From NCBI RefSeq assembly GCF_026210795.1, contig NC_089435.1:1-64000 (forward strand): 64,000 nucleotides of DNA. Reading direction: 5' to 3'. Under the pieces are notes generated by a model. The model did not search any database, had not been told where the DNA came from, and worked only from the letters and a program-made list of their open reading frames with translations. A program made the position numbers and the translations under genes. Below, piece by piece: positions 47,550 to 56,304 of this stretch; the first letter of the stretch is position 1; every line of letters begins with the position of its first letter. The DNA is from Rhizophagus irregularis. Lineage: Eukaryota; Glomeromycota; Glomeromycetes; Glomerales; Glomeraceae.

Positions 47550-49637
47550 TTACCGAAATTCCACGTTGACGAGTTTTTTTTTTACACTAAAGCAATTCTG
47601 AGGTTCATCCTCCTCCTCTTCTTCTTCAGTTAACTCTTCCTCAGTTTCTTCATCAGTTTCCTCATCACTTTCAGATTCTTCATAGTCAACTATGTGAGTA
47701 TTGTTAACTTTCTTAGTACGTCTACTCCGTGAACACTTGTTTTTGAAATGACCTGTTCTACCACAGTTTGAGCAATGACGTTTAGGAGAAGATTTGGTTG
47801 TCTTTGTCACCTTTTTAACCTGACCAGTTCCGAAGTGATCTTTTCTTAGATGTTGTGTTTGTCCACCTAACTTTCTGGTAAGATCACTCTCAATGAAAGT
47901 ATGTATTGCTACAGGATTTGTTATGTCACCAGTATAGCCAAGACGTACTGCTATATCTGCAAGCTTTTCTAATGCAGTTCTATTCTGTGGTTGTTCTACT
48001 ATAGTGGTTGGATTTTTTCGCCCTCCACTTTCATACCATTTATTACGTAACTCATTAAAGAAAGCATCAAGATCAGCAGGAGCAGCAATTCTAACTCTCA
48101 TTTCTAAAACATCAGGCAAATGATTATATAGATAAGGTAAAATTTCAGCATATACTTGTCCTTGTGCTAATGATCGAATCCTTTTTGCATATGTATCTGG
48201 TGTATCTATAGGAGAAAATGATTCATTCATGAGTGCTATTATAGCACCTTGATTTGTTCCAACCATCACATCTCTATATTTTCCTTGCAGCCAGTTTAGA
48301 AACTCTGGTTCTGTATTAATAGCAGCATTGGCATTATATGGATTATTTGCTGGAACAGGAATAAATCTACCAGACATTTTATTTTTCATAACACTACACC
48401 TCATAGCAGCATTAAAAACAGCAACAGCTAGTGGACGAGCCATTTCATTGACAGCTCTAAGCTTTTGATAATAAGAGTCTGGCGGCTCTTGTCCATCATA
48501 AAATGGTAACTGTGCAAGACCTGGTGATATAGTATGCATGACATCTTGTATTGTAGCCATGTTTGGAGGATTGTTTTGTAACGCTAATATTTGTTGTTGT
48601 AAATTTAAAATATTTTGGGCCTGCCTGTCTTGTACTTGGGTCTGTGAAATCCTATATTGTCTTTGCCAGTTTTGTGCCTGACGTATACAACCTGCATGCC
48701 TTCTTCTCCAACGTTCTGTATCAGCATTATAGCGTAACATCAGCCTGTGTGCATTCCTTCTATGCTCAGCTATCTGATTCTGTTGGTTTGCTATCTGATT
48801 CTGTTGATTTACCAGCTGATTCTGCTGGTTTGCCAGTTGTGCATCTTTACGTCTATTCAGAAAACGTATACCTAGATTGGCTATTTGTATTCCTGCAATA
48901 CGTGCTTGATTCTGTTGTGCAACAGTTTCCCAGTGTCTACGAGCATTTGTCTCATATGTAAAATCATCATGTACTCTTATTAAGTCTTGATTAAGAGCAT
49001 TTGTACGATCTAAAGATTCTCCAAGTAATGTCTGCAATCCTTCTATCTGATTTAGTTGGTCTACACCAATTTCTTGCATTAGAGCAGCTTGACGAATAAT
49101 TTCATCAAGACTTTGAGTGGTAGCATTAAAGACATCATCTATGTCTTGTGGAATTGGAATCCTATTCCGATCAAAAAATAGTCGAATCTCAGACACACAA
49201 TCTGCAACTGCCCGTCGGCGGTCTAGTATTCTTAGAATAGGATTGAATAATTCATTATCTTCATCCATTTCTATCTTTCCTTTACATAAAGATAATTCTT
49301 GAATGCGTTTTTTGAGTTTATCTACTGTGTCTTCAAGCTGAATAATACGTTCATCCTGGGCAACAAGTGCCTCTTCCTTTAACTCTAAGTGATCTCGATA
49401 CTTTCCAAATTCAACTAAAGTGGACTGACACTCTGCCTTTAACTGATCGATCTCATCCTCACGTGAAACAAGATTTTTTTCAAGATAGAAGATATATCGT
49501 TCACATGCCTCTATCTCCTTTGTGAGTTTACGGATTTTCTCCTTATTGGAAATATTATTTGTTTCCTCTAATATCAGCTCTTTACGTAAAGCAAAGTTGC
49601 TATTTAGCAGATCAAGATATGCCTGTTCAACTCCCAT
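47550..49637 (-). CDS. Gag-like CCHC zinc-knuckle protein, 695 residues
   Basis: Residues 1-110 are a predicted coiled coil (KEKIRKLTKEIEACERYIFY onward). Around residue 270-300 lies a QLVNQQNQIANQQNQIAEHR repeat. Residues about 370-540 resemble a retrotransposon Gag domain (LAQLPFYDGQEPPDSYYQKL, EFLNWLQGKYRDVMVGTNQG, YAKRIRSLAQGQVYAEILPY, DAFFNELRNKWYESGG). A CCHC knuckle (CSNCGRTGHFKNKC) and an acidic tail (EESESDEETDEETEEELTEE) follow. Knuckle proteins of this type bind nucleic acid and assemble into particles in retroelements. The frame is intact over its full length. It is divergent from the integrase, with the two start codons overlapping. No reverse transcriptase accompanies it. Confidence 0.85.
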   Translation of the reverse strand: MGVEQAYLDLLNSNFALRKELILEETNNISNKEKIRKLTKEIEACERYIFYLEKNLVSREDEIDQLKAECQSTLVEFGKYRDHLELKEEALVAQDERIIQLEDTVDKLKKRIQELSLCKGKIEMDEDNELFNPILRILDRRRAVADCVSEIRLFFDRNRIPIPQDIDDVFNATTQSLDEIIRQAALMQEIGVDQLNQIEGLQTLLGESLDRTNALNQDLIRVHDDFTYETNARRHWETVAQQNQARIAGIQIANLGIRFLNRRKDAQLANQQNQLVNQQNQIANQQNQIAEHRRNAHRLMLRYNADTERWRRRHAGCIRQAQNWQRQYRISQTQVQDRQAQNILNLQQQILALQNNPPNMATIQDVMHTISPGLAQLPFYDGQEPPDSYYQKLRAVNEMARPLAVAVFNAAMRCSVMKNKMSGRFIPVPANNPYNANAAINTEPEFLNWLQGKYRDVMVGTNQGAIIALMNESFSPIDTPDTYAKRIRSLAQGQVYAEILPYLYNHLPDVLEMRVRIAAPADLDAFFNELRNKWYESGGRKNPTTIVEQPQNRTALEKLADIAVRLGYTGDITNPVAIHTFIESDLTRKLGGQTQHLRKDHFGTGQVKKVTKTTKSSPKRHCSNCGRTGHFKNKCSRSRRTKKVNNTHIVDYEESESDEETDEETEEELTEEEEEEDEPQNCFSVKKKLVNVEFR

Positions 49638-50728
49638 TGATTCCTATTATTCCAATAGATTCTGATGAAGCACGAAATGTAGAGGTGACTTCGACTTTAT
49701 GCAGAATATTTTATCAACCATCTGGATATCAGAGGACTGCCAAAAAATTGTATGAGACATCACAAAATGCTGGATATGATTTCACCTTAGATGAAGTGCA
49801 GGATTGGCTTGAAAGACAGGCAGTACATCAAGTCCACAAACCTCGTCCCCGATTTATCCCTCGTGTAAGTTTTAGTTCTATACAAGTTCCCAATGAAGTT
49901 CATCAAGCTGACATTTTGTATATGCCATATGACAAGGTTGGACATGTGACTTATCTTTTCTGTCTCAATATAGTTGATATAGCATCGAGGTATAAAGAAA
50001 GTGTCCCTATAGGTTCAACCAGTGTTAAAGATCGACAGGGAATCCTAACTTCTCATACTATTGCTCAGGCTCTTGAAAAGGTATATGATGATACAACATG
50101 TCCGCTCACTTGGCCAAAATTATTGATTACAGATAGGGGTTCAGAGTTTAAAGGTGAGTGTGAAAAGTTGATGACTTCCCATGGTGTAAAGATTCAGAAG
50201 GCCAAGTCTAAGCGTACTGTTGGCATTGTGGAGCGATATAACCGTACCTTGGTTGAGAAACTATTTCCCTCTCAAGATGCATCTGACTTACTAACTTTAG
50301 GTAAAACGAGATCTCGAGTCTGGGTAAAAAACTTACCTATTGCTGTAGAAAGTATAAATAACTCAGTGACCCAACAACTTGGTATATCTCCTGCTGTAGC
50401 TATAAAAAAATCACGAGTGTCTTCCAGATCTTCTTATCCTCGTGATGGACCTGTTGGGTATGAAGAAGAGAAACTACCACCTGATATAAGTGTAAGGTAC
50501 TTATTTGAACCAAATGATCTGGAAGGTGGAAAACGTTGAGCAGGAGATATGAATTGGTTACCTAAGATTTATCATATCCATATGTCTTTAACACAGAAAA
50601 ATCAACCAGTTTTGTACTGGCTTATTGATGATGATGGTAAAGAATCAGAGAGATCCTTTGTGAGGGAAGAACTTTTGGTTATACCAGATGATACAGAACT
50701 TCCACCACAATGGGTACTTATGAATTAA
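49619..50728 (+). pseudogene. Maverick/Polinton-type integrase with one premature TGA
   Basis: The start ATG at 49619 overlaps the Gag-like start on the other strand; an earlier in-frame ATG at 49559 would lie inside Gag. The N-terminal region (YQPSGYQRTAKKLYETSQNA, DEVQDWLERQAVHQVHKPRP) is typical of Maverick integrases. The RVE core has VHQADILYMPYD, LLITDRGSEFKG and IVERYNRTLVEKL, giving Asp-Asp-Glu. The C-terminal SH3-like part continues past a TGA at 50537-50539 (EGGKR*AGDMNWLPKIYHI) in the same frame to TAA 50726-50728 (ending PPQWVLMN). The TGA is most simply CGA to TGA. If the tail is required, the copy is inactive. Confidence 0.88.
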
Positions 50729-51096
50729 GATAGTCTTCTACCTCATCATCTGCTTGGGAGTCTGTGAGGAAGTATTCTTTTGCCAATTCGATAGTATAAC
50801 CTGTATAGCTTATTAATAGCAGACAAAAGTTTTGGCTCTCTGCTATACCAGGTCTTATAATTTTCCAAGATTTGCTGATACTTTGTCTCATTAGGTAGAA
50901 TAGATTGTGCTGTTTCAAGAACAAAATTTTCTGGTTCTTCTGCTTGACGCAATTTGATTATCCTTTGTTTGTAACATAACATGAATTTACCATCCTTTGG
51001 TTTCTTGTAAAGGATGCCTGCTTTAATTACAGCAATTAGAGCTGATTCAATTTCACGGTATGTTGGCTTAGCTGGTATAGCTTGGGTAGACATCAT
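50718..51096 (-). pseudogene. Small helical protein, frame broken near the end
   Basis: From ATG at 51096: MMSTQAIPAKPTYREIESAL, GILYKKPKDGKFMLCYKQRI, then YKTWYSREPKLLSAINKLYR. Two frames overlap for the C-terminus: one ends LPHRLPSR and the other ends in a more natural acidic TDSQADDEVEDYLNS. The ends of this gene and the integrase overlap tail to tail. No family is recognised. Confidence 0.45.
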
Positions 51097-51148
51097 TTTT
51101 ATATCATGTAAAGTTTTTTTTAATTTAACTTATTTATACTTAATAAAA

Positions 51149-51385
51149 ATGATTGGAGAATATACTTGTGAATATTTACATAACACAGGAAAGCCTTGTG
51201 GTCGTCCTTGTGTGAGGCCAGAAGGTTGTCGCATTCATTGGAAGACAAAATCACGCTTTCCTTGTGCTGTATGTGGTAAACCTACAGGTTCATCTAGTGG
51301 TCGATATCAATCTCATATTGGGAGTTACTATCAAAATCGGTATGAAAATAGGCTTCGTCAAAGAATCAGAGCAATTTATGATTAG
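51149..51385 (+). CDS. Cys/His-rich small protein, 78 residues
   Basis: It starts MIGEYTCEYLHNTGKPCGRP and has CxxxxxxxxxCxxxCxxxxxCxxH and a CAVCGKP pair, eight Cys/His in the first 50 residues, so probably two zinc sites. The last 25 residues (YYQNRYENRLRQRIRAIYD) lie in the inner edge of the right terminal repeat, and their coding sequence is therefore present, inverted, at about 41245-41311 without the rest of the gene. It is divergent from the small gene at 50718-51096. Small Cys-rich proteins occur in several virus-like elements. No specific family is claimed. Confidence 0.5.
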   Translation: MIGEYTCEYLHNTGKPCGRPCVRPEGCRIHWKTKSRFPCAVCGKPTGSSSGRYQSHIGSYYQNRYENRLRQRIRAIYD

Positions 51386-52240
51386 GGTTAAATTTTGGTT
51401 AGACTTTTGGTTGACCTGTTGTCCCAGATTTTTCGTATTGCAGGGGAGCTTTACAATATGTCTAGTTGACTACCTGCCGTATATTTTTTGGTTAGACCTC
51501 GGTCAGATTTTTGGTTAGACTTTTGGTTAGACCTGTTGTCCCAGATTTTTTCGTATTGCAGAAAAAGCTTTACAATATGTCTAGTTACCTTCCTGCTATA
51601 CATTTTTTGGTTAGACCTGGGTTGGTTTTTGGTTAGACTTCACTGTCCCAGATTTTTTCGTATAGGAGGAAAAGCTTTAAAACATATCTAGTTGCCTTCC
51701 TGCTATACATTTTTGGTTAGACCTGGGTCAGATTTTTGGTTAGACTTCACTGTCCCAGATTTTTTTGTATAGCAGGAAAGCTTTACAATATGTCTAGTTG
51801 CCTTCCTGCTATACATTTTTGGTTAGAGCATGAATGGCTTAAATCATCGAATGAATCCCTTTTAGAGTATCATAAAAATAGTATGCCACAATGGATTGCT
51901 GAATCGTGCCATCAGTATTACAGACACTTCGTGTCCTTCATACCTTTGGCACTTATAAAGGCAATCTGATATAGCATAAAATTATGATACCCTGGAATGG
52001 ATCCATGCGTGGTAATAATGCCTAGGAATAAATGATGTTAATCTTATCTACAACGCTTGGGGGTTCTTTTTAGCTATCAAGTAATAACATATCAGGAATC
52101 AAGGTTAGGTGGTCTGGGGATAGAAAAACAGGTATAGTGTTATCATATCAGAAAACAAGGCTAGGTGGTCTGGGGGTATACTAAATTATGGTTAGACCTA
52201 TGTGATAGCCGCTGTCCCAGAACCCCCAAGATTGTCCTAC
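51314..52240. repeat. Right terminal inverted repeat
   Basis: This is the inverted counterpart of 40385-41311. It contains the same 105-120 bp subunits and a copy of the short ORF (51790-51969, frame altered at its end). Compared with the left arm, a visible difference lies near the outer end: CCCCCAGACCACCTAG versus CCCCGACCAGACACCTG. Confidence 0.88.
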
Positions 52241-54089
52241 TCAAATCTGCAAAGTCGACTAAGCTGACTCAAGAAGAGTCTGACGATGAGGTTATAGAAA
52301 TTGAACTGCCAAATATTTCTAAAGGTAATTGAATTTTGGAAAATTGCTGATTGACATGTACGATAATTAATAATTTTTATAGATCAACAAGAGATGTTAT
52401 CGGAAATGAAAAAACGATATGGGAATATTCGAATTCCACAAAAATTTGTATTAGTGGTTAAAGATGATCAAAGTAATGAAAGGATGATCGATGATGACGA
52501 TACTGATTTAGAAGCAGGTACGATTTTGACTTCATTCGTATAAATTCAGAATTATTCGTAAAAAAATATTACTATTAATAAAATTCTTTATTTAGAAAAT
52601 CTAAAATTAAAGAAACAAATTGAAGAAGTACAAGTAGAGAATGCAAAGCTTCAACGCGAAAATAACCGATTATTCGATGAAAATCATTTTTTGACTCGAA
52701 TAAACGAGGCCTTTGCAGACGAGAATGACGATCTACGTGAAAGCTTAAACAGGTATTCGAGAATCCGTCTGCCTAAAGCCATTCATAGGCAGACGGATCT
52801 CGAACAGCTGGCAAAACGTCAAAAAAGAATTAAGACAAAAAAGTCCAAGCGATACGAGGAAGAATTGGAGGAAGAACGGTCTGGTTCTAACAATAATGAT
52901 GAGTACGACGAAAAAGAAGCTAGGGTATATTAATTTTATTTGTCTGATTCAGTTATTTAAAATTGCAGTATTGAGTAATTAAGTACCGGTTATCATTATT
53001 TGATTGTTATATTTAGGCTAAAATGAAGTCTATTTTGAAAACCATCGATGAAACTCGAGGACTAGATTACAATAAAACGTTCAATAGTGCGAAAAATCTC
53101 AAGATTCGTCGTAAGCTAGTCCCTGAATTGCGTTCAGCCCTTACTCCGTGTTTTTTTGCTTCGAATAAGCAACTTACAAAATGGTTGGGTTGTCTTCACA
53201 AGTCTCGTCGTTCTCATCAAAGATTAATGGATAGGGGAAAAGCTGATGAAAATAAACACCGGGTGCACTCAAACAATTGAGTACACGACGTTAGTAATGA
53301 TTTATAATTATTATGCTGAATTTTATTCTGATTATGTATTGAATTTTATTCAAATTATAACGTATTTTAGAAGAAAATCCGCCGAATTAAGGTGGCAAAG
53401 AGATTATATAGTTTTGACGATGAACGGATAACAAAATATGATAAGCGTAGATTACTAAAGATGTTATCCAATCGCTTATTTCATTCTCCAGAAATAAGCG
53501 AGACAGACGAAGAAGACCCAACAAAGTCCATAATCGCTATTTACGACTATTCGTGGAGATCTGATGAGGTTAGAACTTCTGAATCTTGATTTTTCAGACG
53601 AATCGCTGGATTTAATTTTTATATTTTATTGTTTCTTCAGCTTAAAAATTTGCTACGAAATGTACTCGATGTACACTCGTCAAATAAGTCGAAATTAATA
53701 CGCGAACGTAGATACGACGACGAGGTACAAAAATATGACTGACCACATCCGTCGAATGCTTCTGAATGGTCTTATATCGTACAATAACAAGATTTAATAT
53801 TCAATACTGATATCGATCAGGGTTTAATCACTGAATATGAAGAAGAAGAAGAAGAAGTTAGTAGAGGGATAACACCAGCAACTGGCAACACCACCGAAAA
53901 TGATGAAGACCATAACAAGGAAGGAGAAGAAAAACCATCAAAATCAACGGTCGGTGACAATCATAATAATTCAGATTCTGATTTACATATGGACGACGCG
54001 CAATGAACGAATCTGAATTAATTTGGTAGAAAACTTTCTTTTTTTCGTCAAAAATTTATATATATATGTAATTAATATTCCAAATTATT

Positions 54090-54600
54090 AGTATTAGAAT
54101 TTTCCATAATTCAAAATAAATTTGTCTTAATTCAGAAAAAAATTAATTACAATTCGAAATAAATTTACTGCAAATTTACCGCAATTCAGAATAAAATTTA
54201 CTGCAAATATACCATAATTCAGAATAAAATTAACCGCAATTCATTAAATTTTTACCACAATTCAGAATAAATTAACCGCAATTCATTAAATTTTTACCGC
54301 AATTCAGAATAAATTTACCGCAATTCAGAATAAAATTTACCGCAATTCAGAATAGAAAATTTACCGCAATTCAGATTAAAATTTACTGCAATTCAGATTA
54401 AAATTTATCGCAATTTATCAAAATTTATCATAATTCAGAATAAATTCACTGCAATTCGGTAAATTTATGAATATATTTTTTTAAACAATTCGGATCAAAA
54501 ATACTAAGCAATTCAGATACAATTTGGATATTCTGATCGGCATCGATCGGCCTGCCAATCGGAACTTTGCCTAAATTAATAAATCGGCCATCTTTATCAC
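54090..54600. repeat. Right subterminal repeats of CACTA element
   Basis: At least twelve copies of a 20-27 bp unit (T)TACCGCAATTCAGAATAAA occur from 54107 to 54470, followed by GATCGGCATCGATCGGCC and AATCGGCC words up to the terminus. CACTA elements usually carry such short arrays close to each end. Confidence 0.75.
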
Positions 54601-54664
54601 CAAATTCGGCCTAAAATCGGACATCCGATTTCTAGCCGATTTGGACTATTTCGACCAGTGTATT

Positions 54665-56304
54665 AGACTGTGACGTTTCTTCTCATTTTTTACAGAAACC
54701 CTTTTTTTAAAGAGTCAGTGAGAATTTTTTAAAAGAAAAATTGGTTTTTTTAAGAGTTCTAAAGAAAAAATATTATTTCTGTTAAAAAATTTTAAAAAAT
54801 ATTAAATAAAACACTTTTCTTGGATTAAAAAAAAATATTCAGATAGCTATTATTGCTTGATTCAAATGATTCAAAATGTGATTCAGATCTGATTCGGATT
54901 TAATCCAATTCAGATCGGATCATTATTTTTTGGTCTGATCAGATTTACGGATTATAAATTAATGATTTGATCCAGATCCAATTCAGATCTGATTCACAGA
55001 TTCAAATTGGATCAGATATTTTGCGGAATCCTAAAAATGCATGACAGATCTGCCAAACTTTTGCCGATTTGTTATATGACCGAAAGTTTTGATTTCAACC
55101 AGTGAATATACCTCCTTTTAATAGTACCCCCTCCTCCTATAGTATTTTCCAGGTACTATTCAATCTAAGTGAACTTTCTTGAATAGTACTTGGGATATTA
55201 TATGCAGCACTATATGGTAGTAACTTTGCTGAAACTTGGAGTTTACAATCAATATTGATTAGATATTGCAATAATATTATGATATCATTACGATATTTTG
55301 ATAAAAATAGATTCGACATTGTTAAGTTAATCATAACTGTATTTATTTGATATTGATATCTTGGAAAATAAAAAGATGTAATAGAAAATTATGGGAGATG
55401 AATAATGAGAAGTAATATGAGGTGAAAAATGATGAGACTTTACTTTGAATTTAATGTCAATTTCCAGTATGTGTTGCATTCTCAAGAGTAACTGTATATC
55501 AACATATTAAGATTTTTATAGATAATGGTGAGAATTGCAAGACAAGAAACATTGTATACTGTGAAATATTTCATTCTATAAATAGAATTCACATTTTAAA
55601 ATTATATAACAATATTTCATATAATATTTTATATATAACATTCATATACAATTCACTTGTATTAGTATAAATATGTAAATTATATAAATTTATATGATTA
55701 TTTTCTTCTAACCTTATCAAGCCTATTTCTAAAATATAGCCATATTATTGTTACTTTTCTTGACTTGATACCCGATTGATGACTGGTTGGTGACTGATTT
55801 GGCATGGGCAAATTTTATTCCTGGCACAGCATGACAGTTACTCCTAGTTCCTAGTTTAATAATAAAAAGAAGAAACTAAACCAATAAAATGTTAGAGCAA
55901 CATGTACTGAACATTTCTATCAGATTATTTTATAGAATTTAATAAGAATTTTAATAAATATTATGGGTTAAAGTTGGATATGTAGTATTAATAAAAATAC
56001 AAAAATTCCATGGAAATCCACAAGAATTCCATGTAATATGGCAAAAAGAAAATTTTGCCGCTGGTGACAGCCACCATAGTGCTTACAAAGATGATTTGAA
56101 GCCATCCACCCCCCTAAAATTTATATGCCAAATGTGGTAATTAAACTATTCTTTGAGATTTAACTGTTTAATATTTCTGTTTTTAATTTCTCTAGTTCTG
56201 TAAAAGGAATATTTCAATTAGTTTTGATAATGCGCCAGAGTGGACAGTATTAATGTGGAAAAGGAAATGGAAGGAGTTGTGGAACAAAGTATTAATATTT
56301 TCTG
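54665..56304. other. Intergenic, GATTCAGATC words and an orphan CACTA-like end
   Basis: At 54840-55025 the words GATTCAGATCTGATTC and GATCCAGATC recur in both orientations. At about 55079-55105 the sequence GACCGAAAGTTTTGATTTCAACCAGTG reads on the minus strand as CACTGGTTGAAATCAAAA, like the ends of the CACTA family. Its mate was not found. The rest is AT-rich with no supported gene. Confidence 0.4.

Larger units (their letters stand above)
40385..52240. mobile_element. Polinton-like element with Gag-like and retropepsin genes
   Basis: The element is 11.86 kb with inverted ends AGTAGGACAATCTTGGGGG, flanked by TCAAAT at 40379-40384 and 52241-52246. The last T on the right can be counted in the element or in the duplication. 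Six-base duplications and AG ends are typical of Polintons/Mavericks. Genes from left: protein-primed DNA polymerase B (+), two small genes (+), retropepsin and Gag-like protein (-), integrase (+), two small genes (-, +). There are no introns. No jelly-roll capsid, FtsK-type ATPase or adenain-type protease could be recognised. The terminal repeats differ by only a few bases over their readable outer parts, suggesting a fairly recent insertion, yet several genes are frameshifted. Confidence 0.8.
39892..54006 (+). pseudogene. CACTA partner gene, copy b, split by Polinton-like element
   Basis: Exon 1 runs 39892-40384 and resumes at 52247-52324; joining across one target duplication keeps the frame (KSILK then SAKSTKLTQEESDDE). 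Later exons are 52383-52517, 52596-52924, 53017-53262, 53371-53568 and 53641-54006, with clean GT/AG borders. The protein has three 49-residue Lys/Gln/Ser-rich repeats (KQKQQRFQEETP), an acidic segment, a coiled coil (LKLKKQIEEVQVENAKLQRE), a basic block, then KIRRIKVAKRLY, FHSPEISETDEEDP, YDYSWRSDELKNLLRNVLD and an acidic tail. In-frame stops at 53740-53742 (Arg in copy c, so CGA to TGA) and 53785-53787 mark decay. The coiled coil and basic region suggest DNA binding as an oligomer. The family is unnamed to my knowledge. Confidence 0.75.
34214..54661. mobile_element. CACTA element with nested Polinton-like insertion
   Basis: The left end reads ACACTGGTCGAAATC and the right end, on the minus strand, ACACTGGTCGAAATAG. 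The 3-bp flanks are ATT at 34211-34213 and ATT at 54662-54664, the target size of CACTA/EnSpm elements. Subtracting the 11.86-kb insertion leaves about 8.6 kb. Contents from left: a 172-bp subterminal array, a minus-strand Tnp2 transposase, an 89-bp tandem array, a plus-strand partner gene and a right subterminal array. The right end matches the end at 62954 over 50 bases with few differences, so the family has at least two copies here. The transposase is decayed, so the copy is not autonomous. Confidence 0.8.

Noticed and set aside
48563..48961. 132-codon plus-strand ORF
   Set aside because: It lies wholly opposite the intact Gag-like frame and is a shadow of its Gln/Asn-rich repeat.
46621..50728. 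A nested LTR retrotransposon made of gag, protease and integrase
   Set aside because: There is no reverse transcriptase or RNase H, no LTRs and no internal target duplication. Gag and integrase face apart, and the integrase is of Maverick type.
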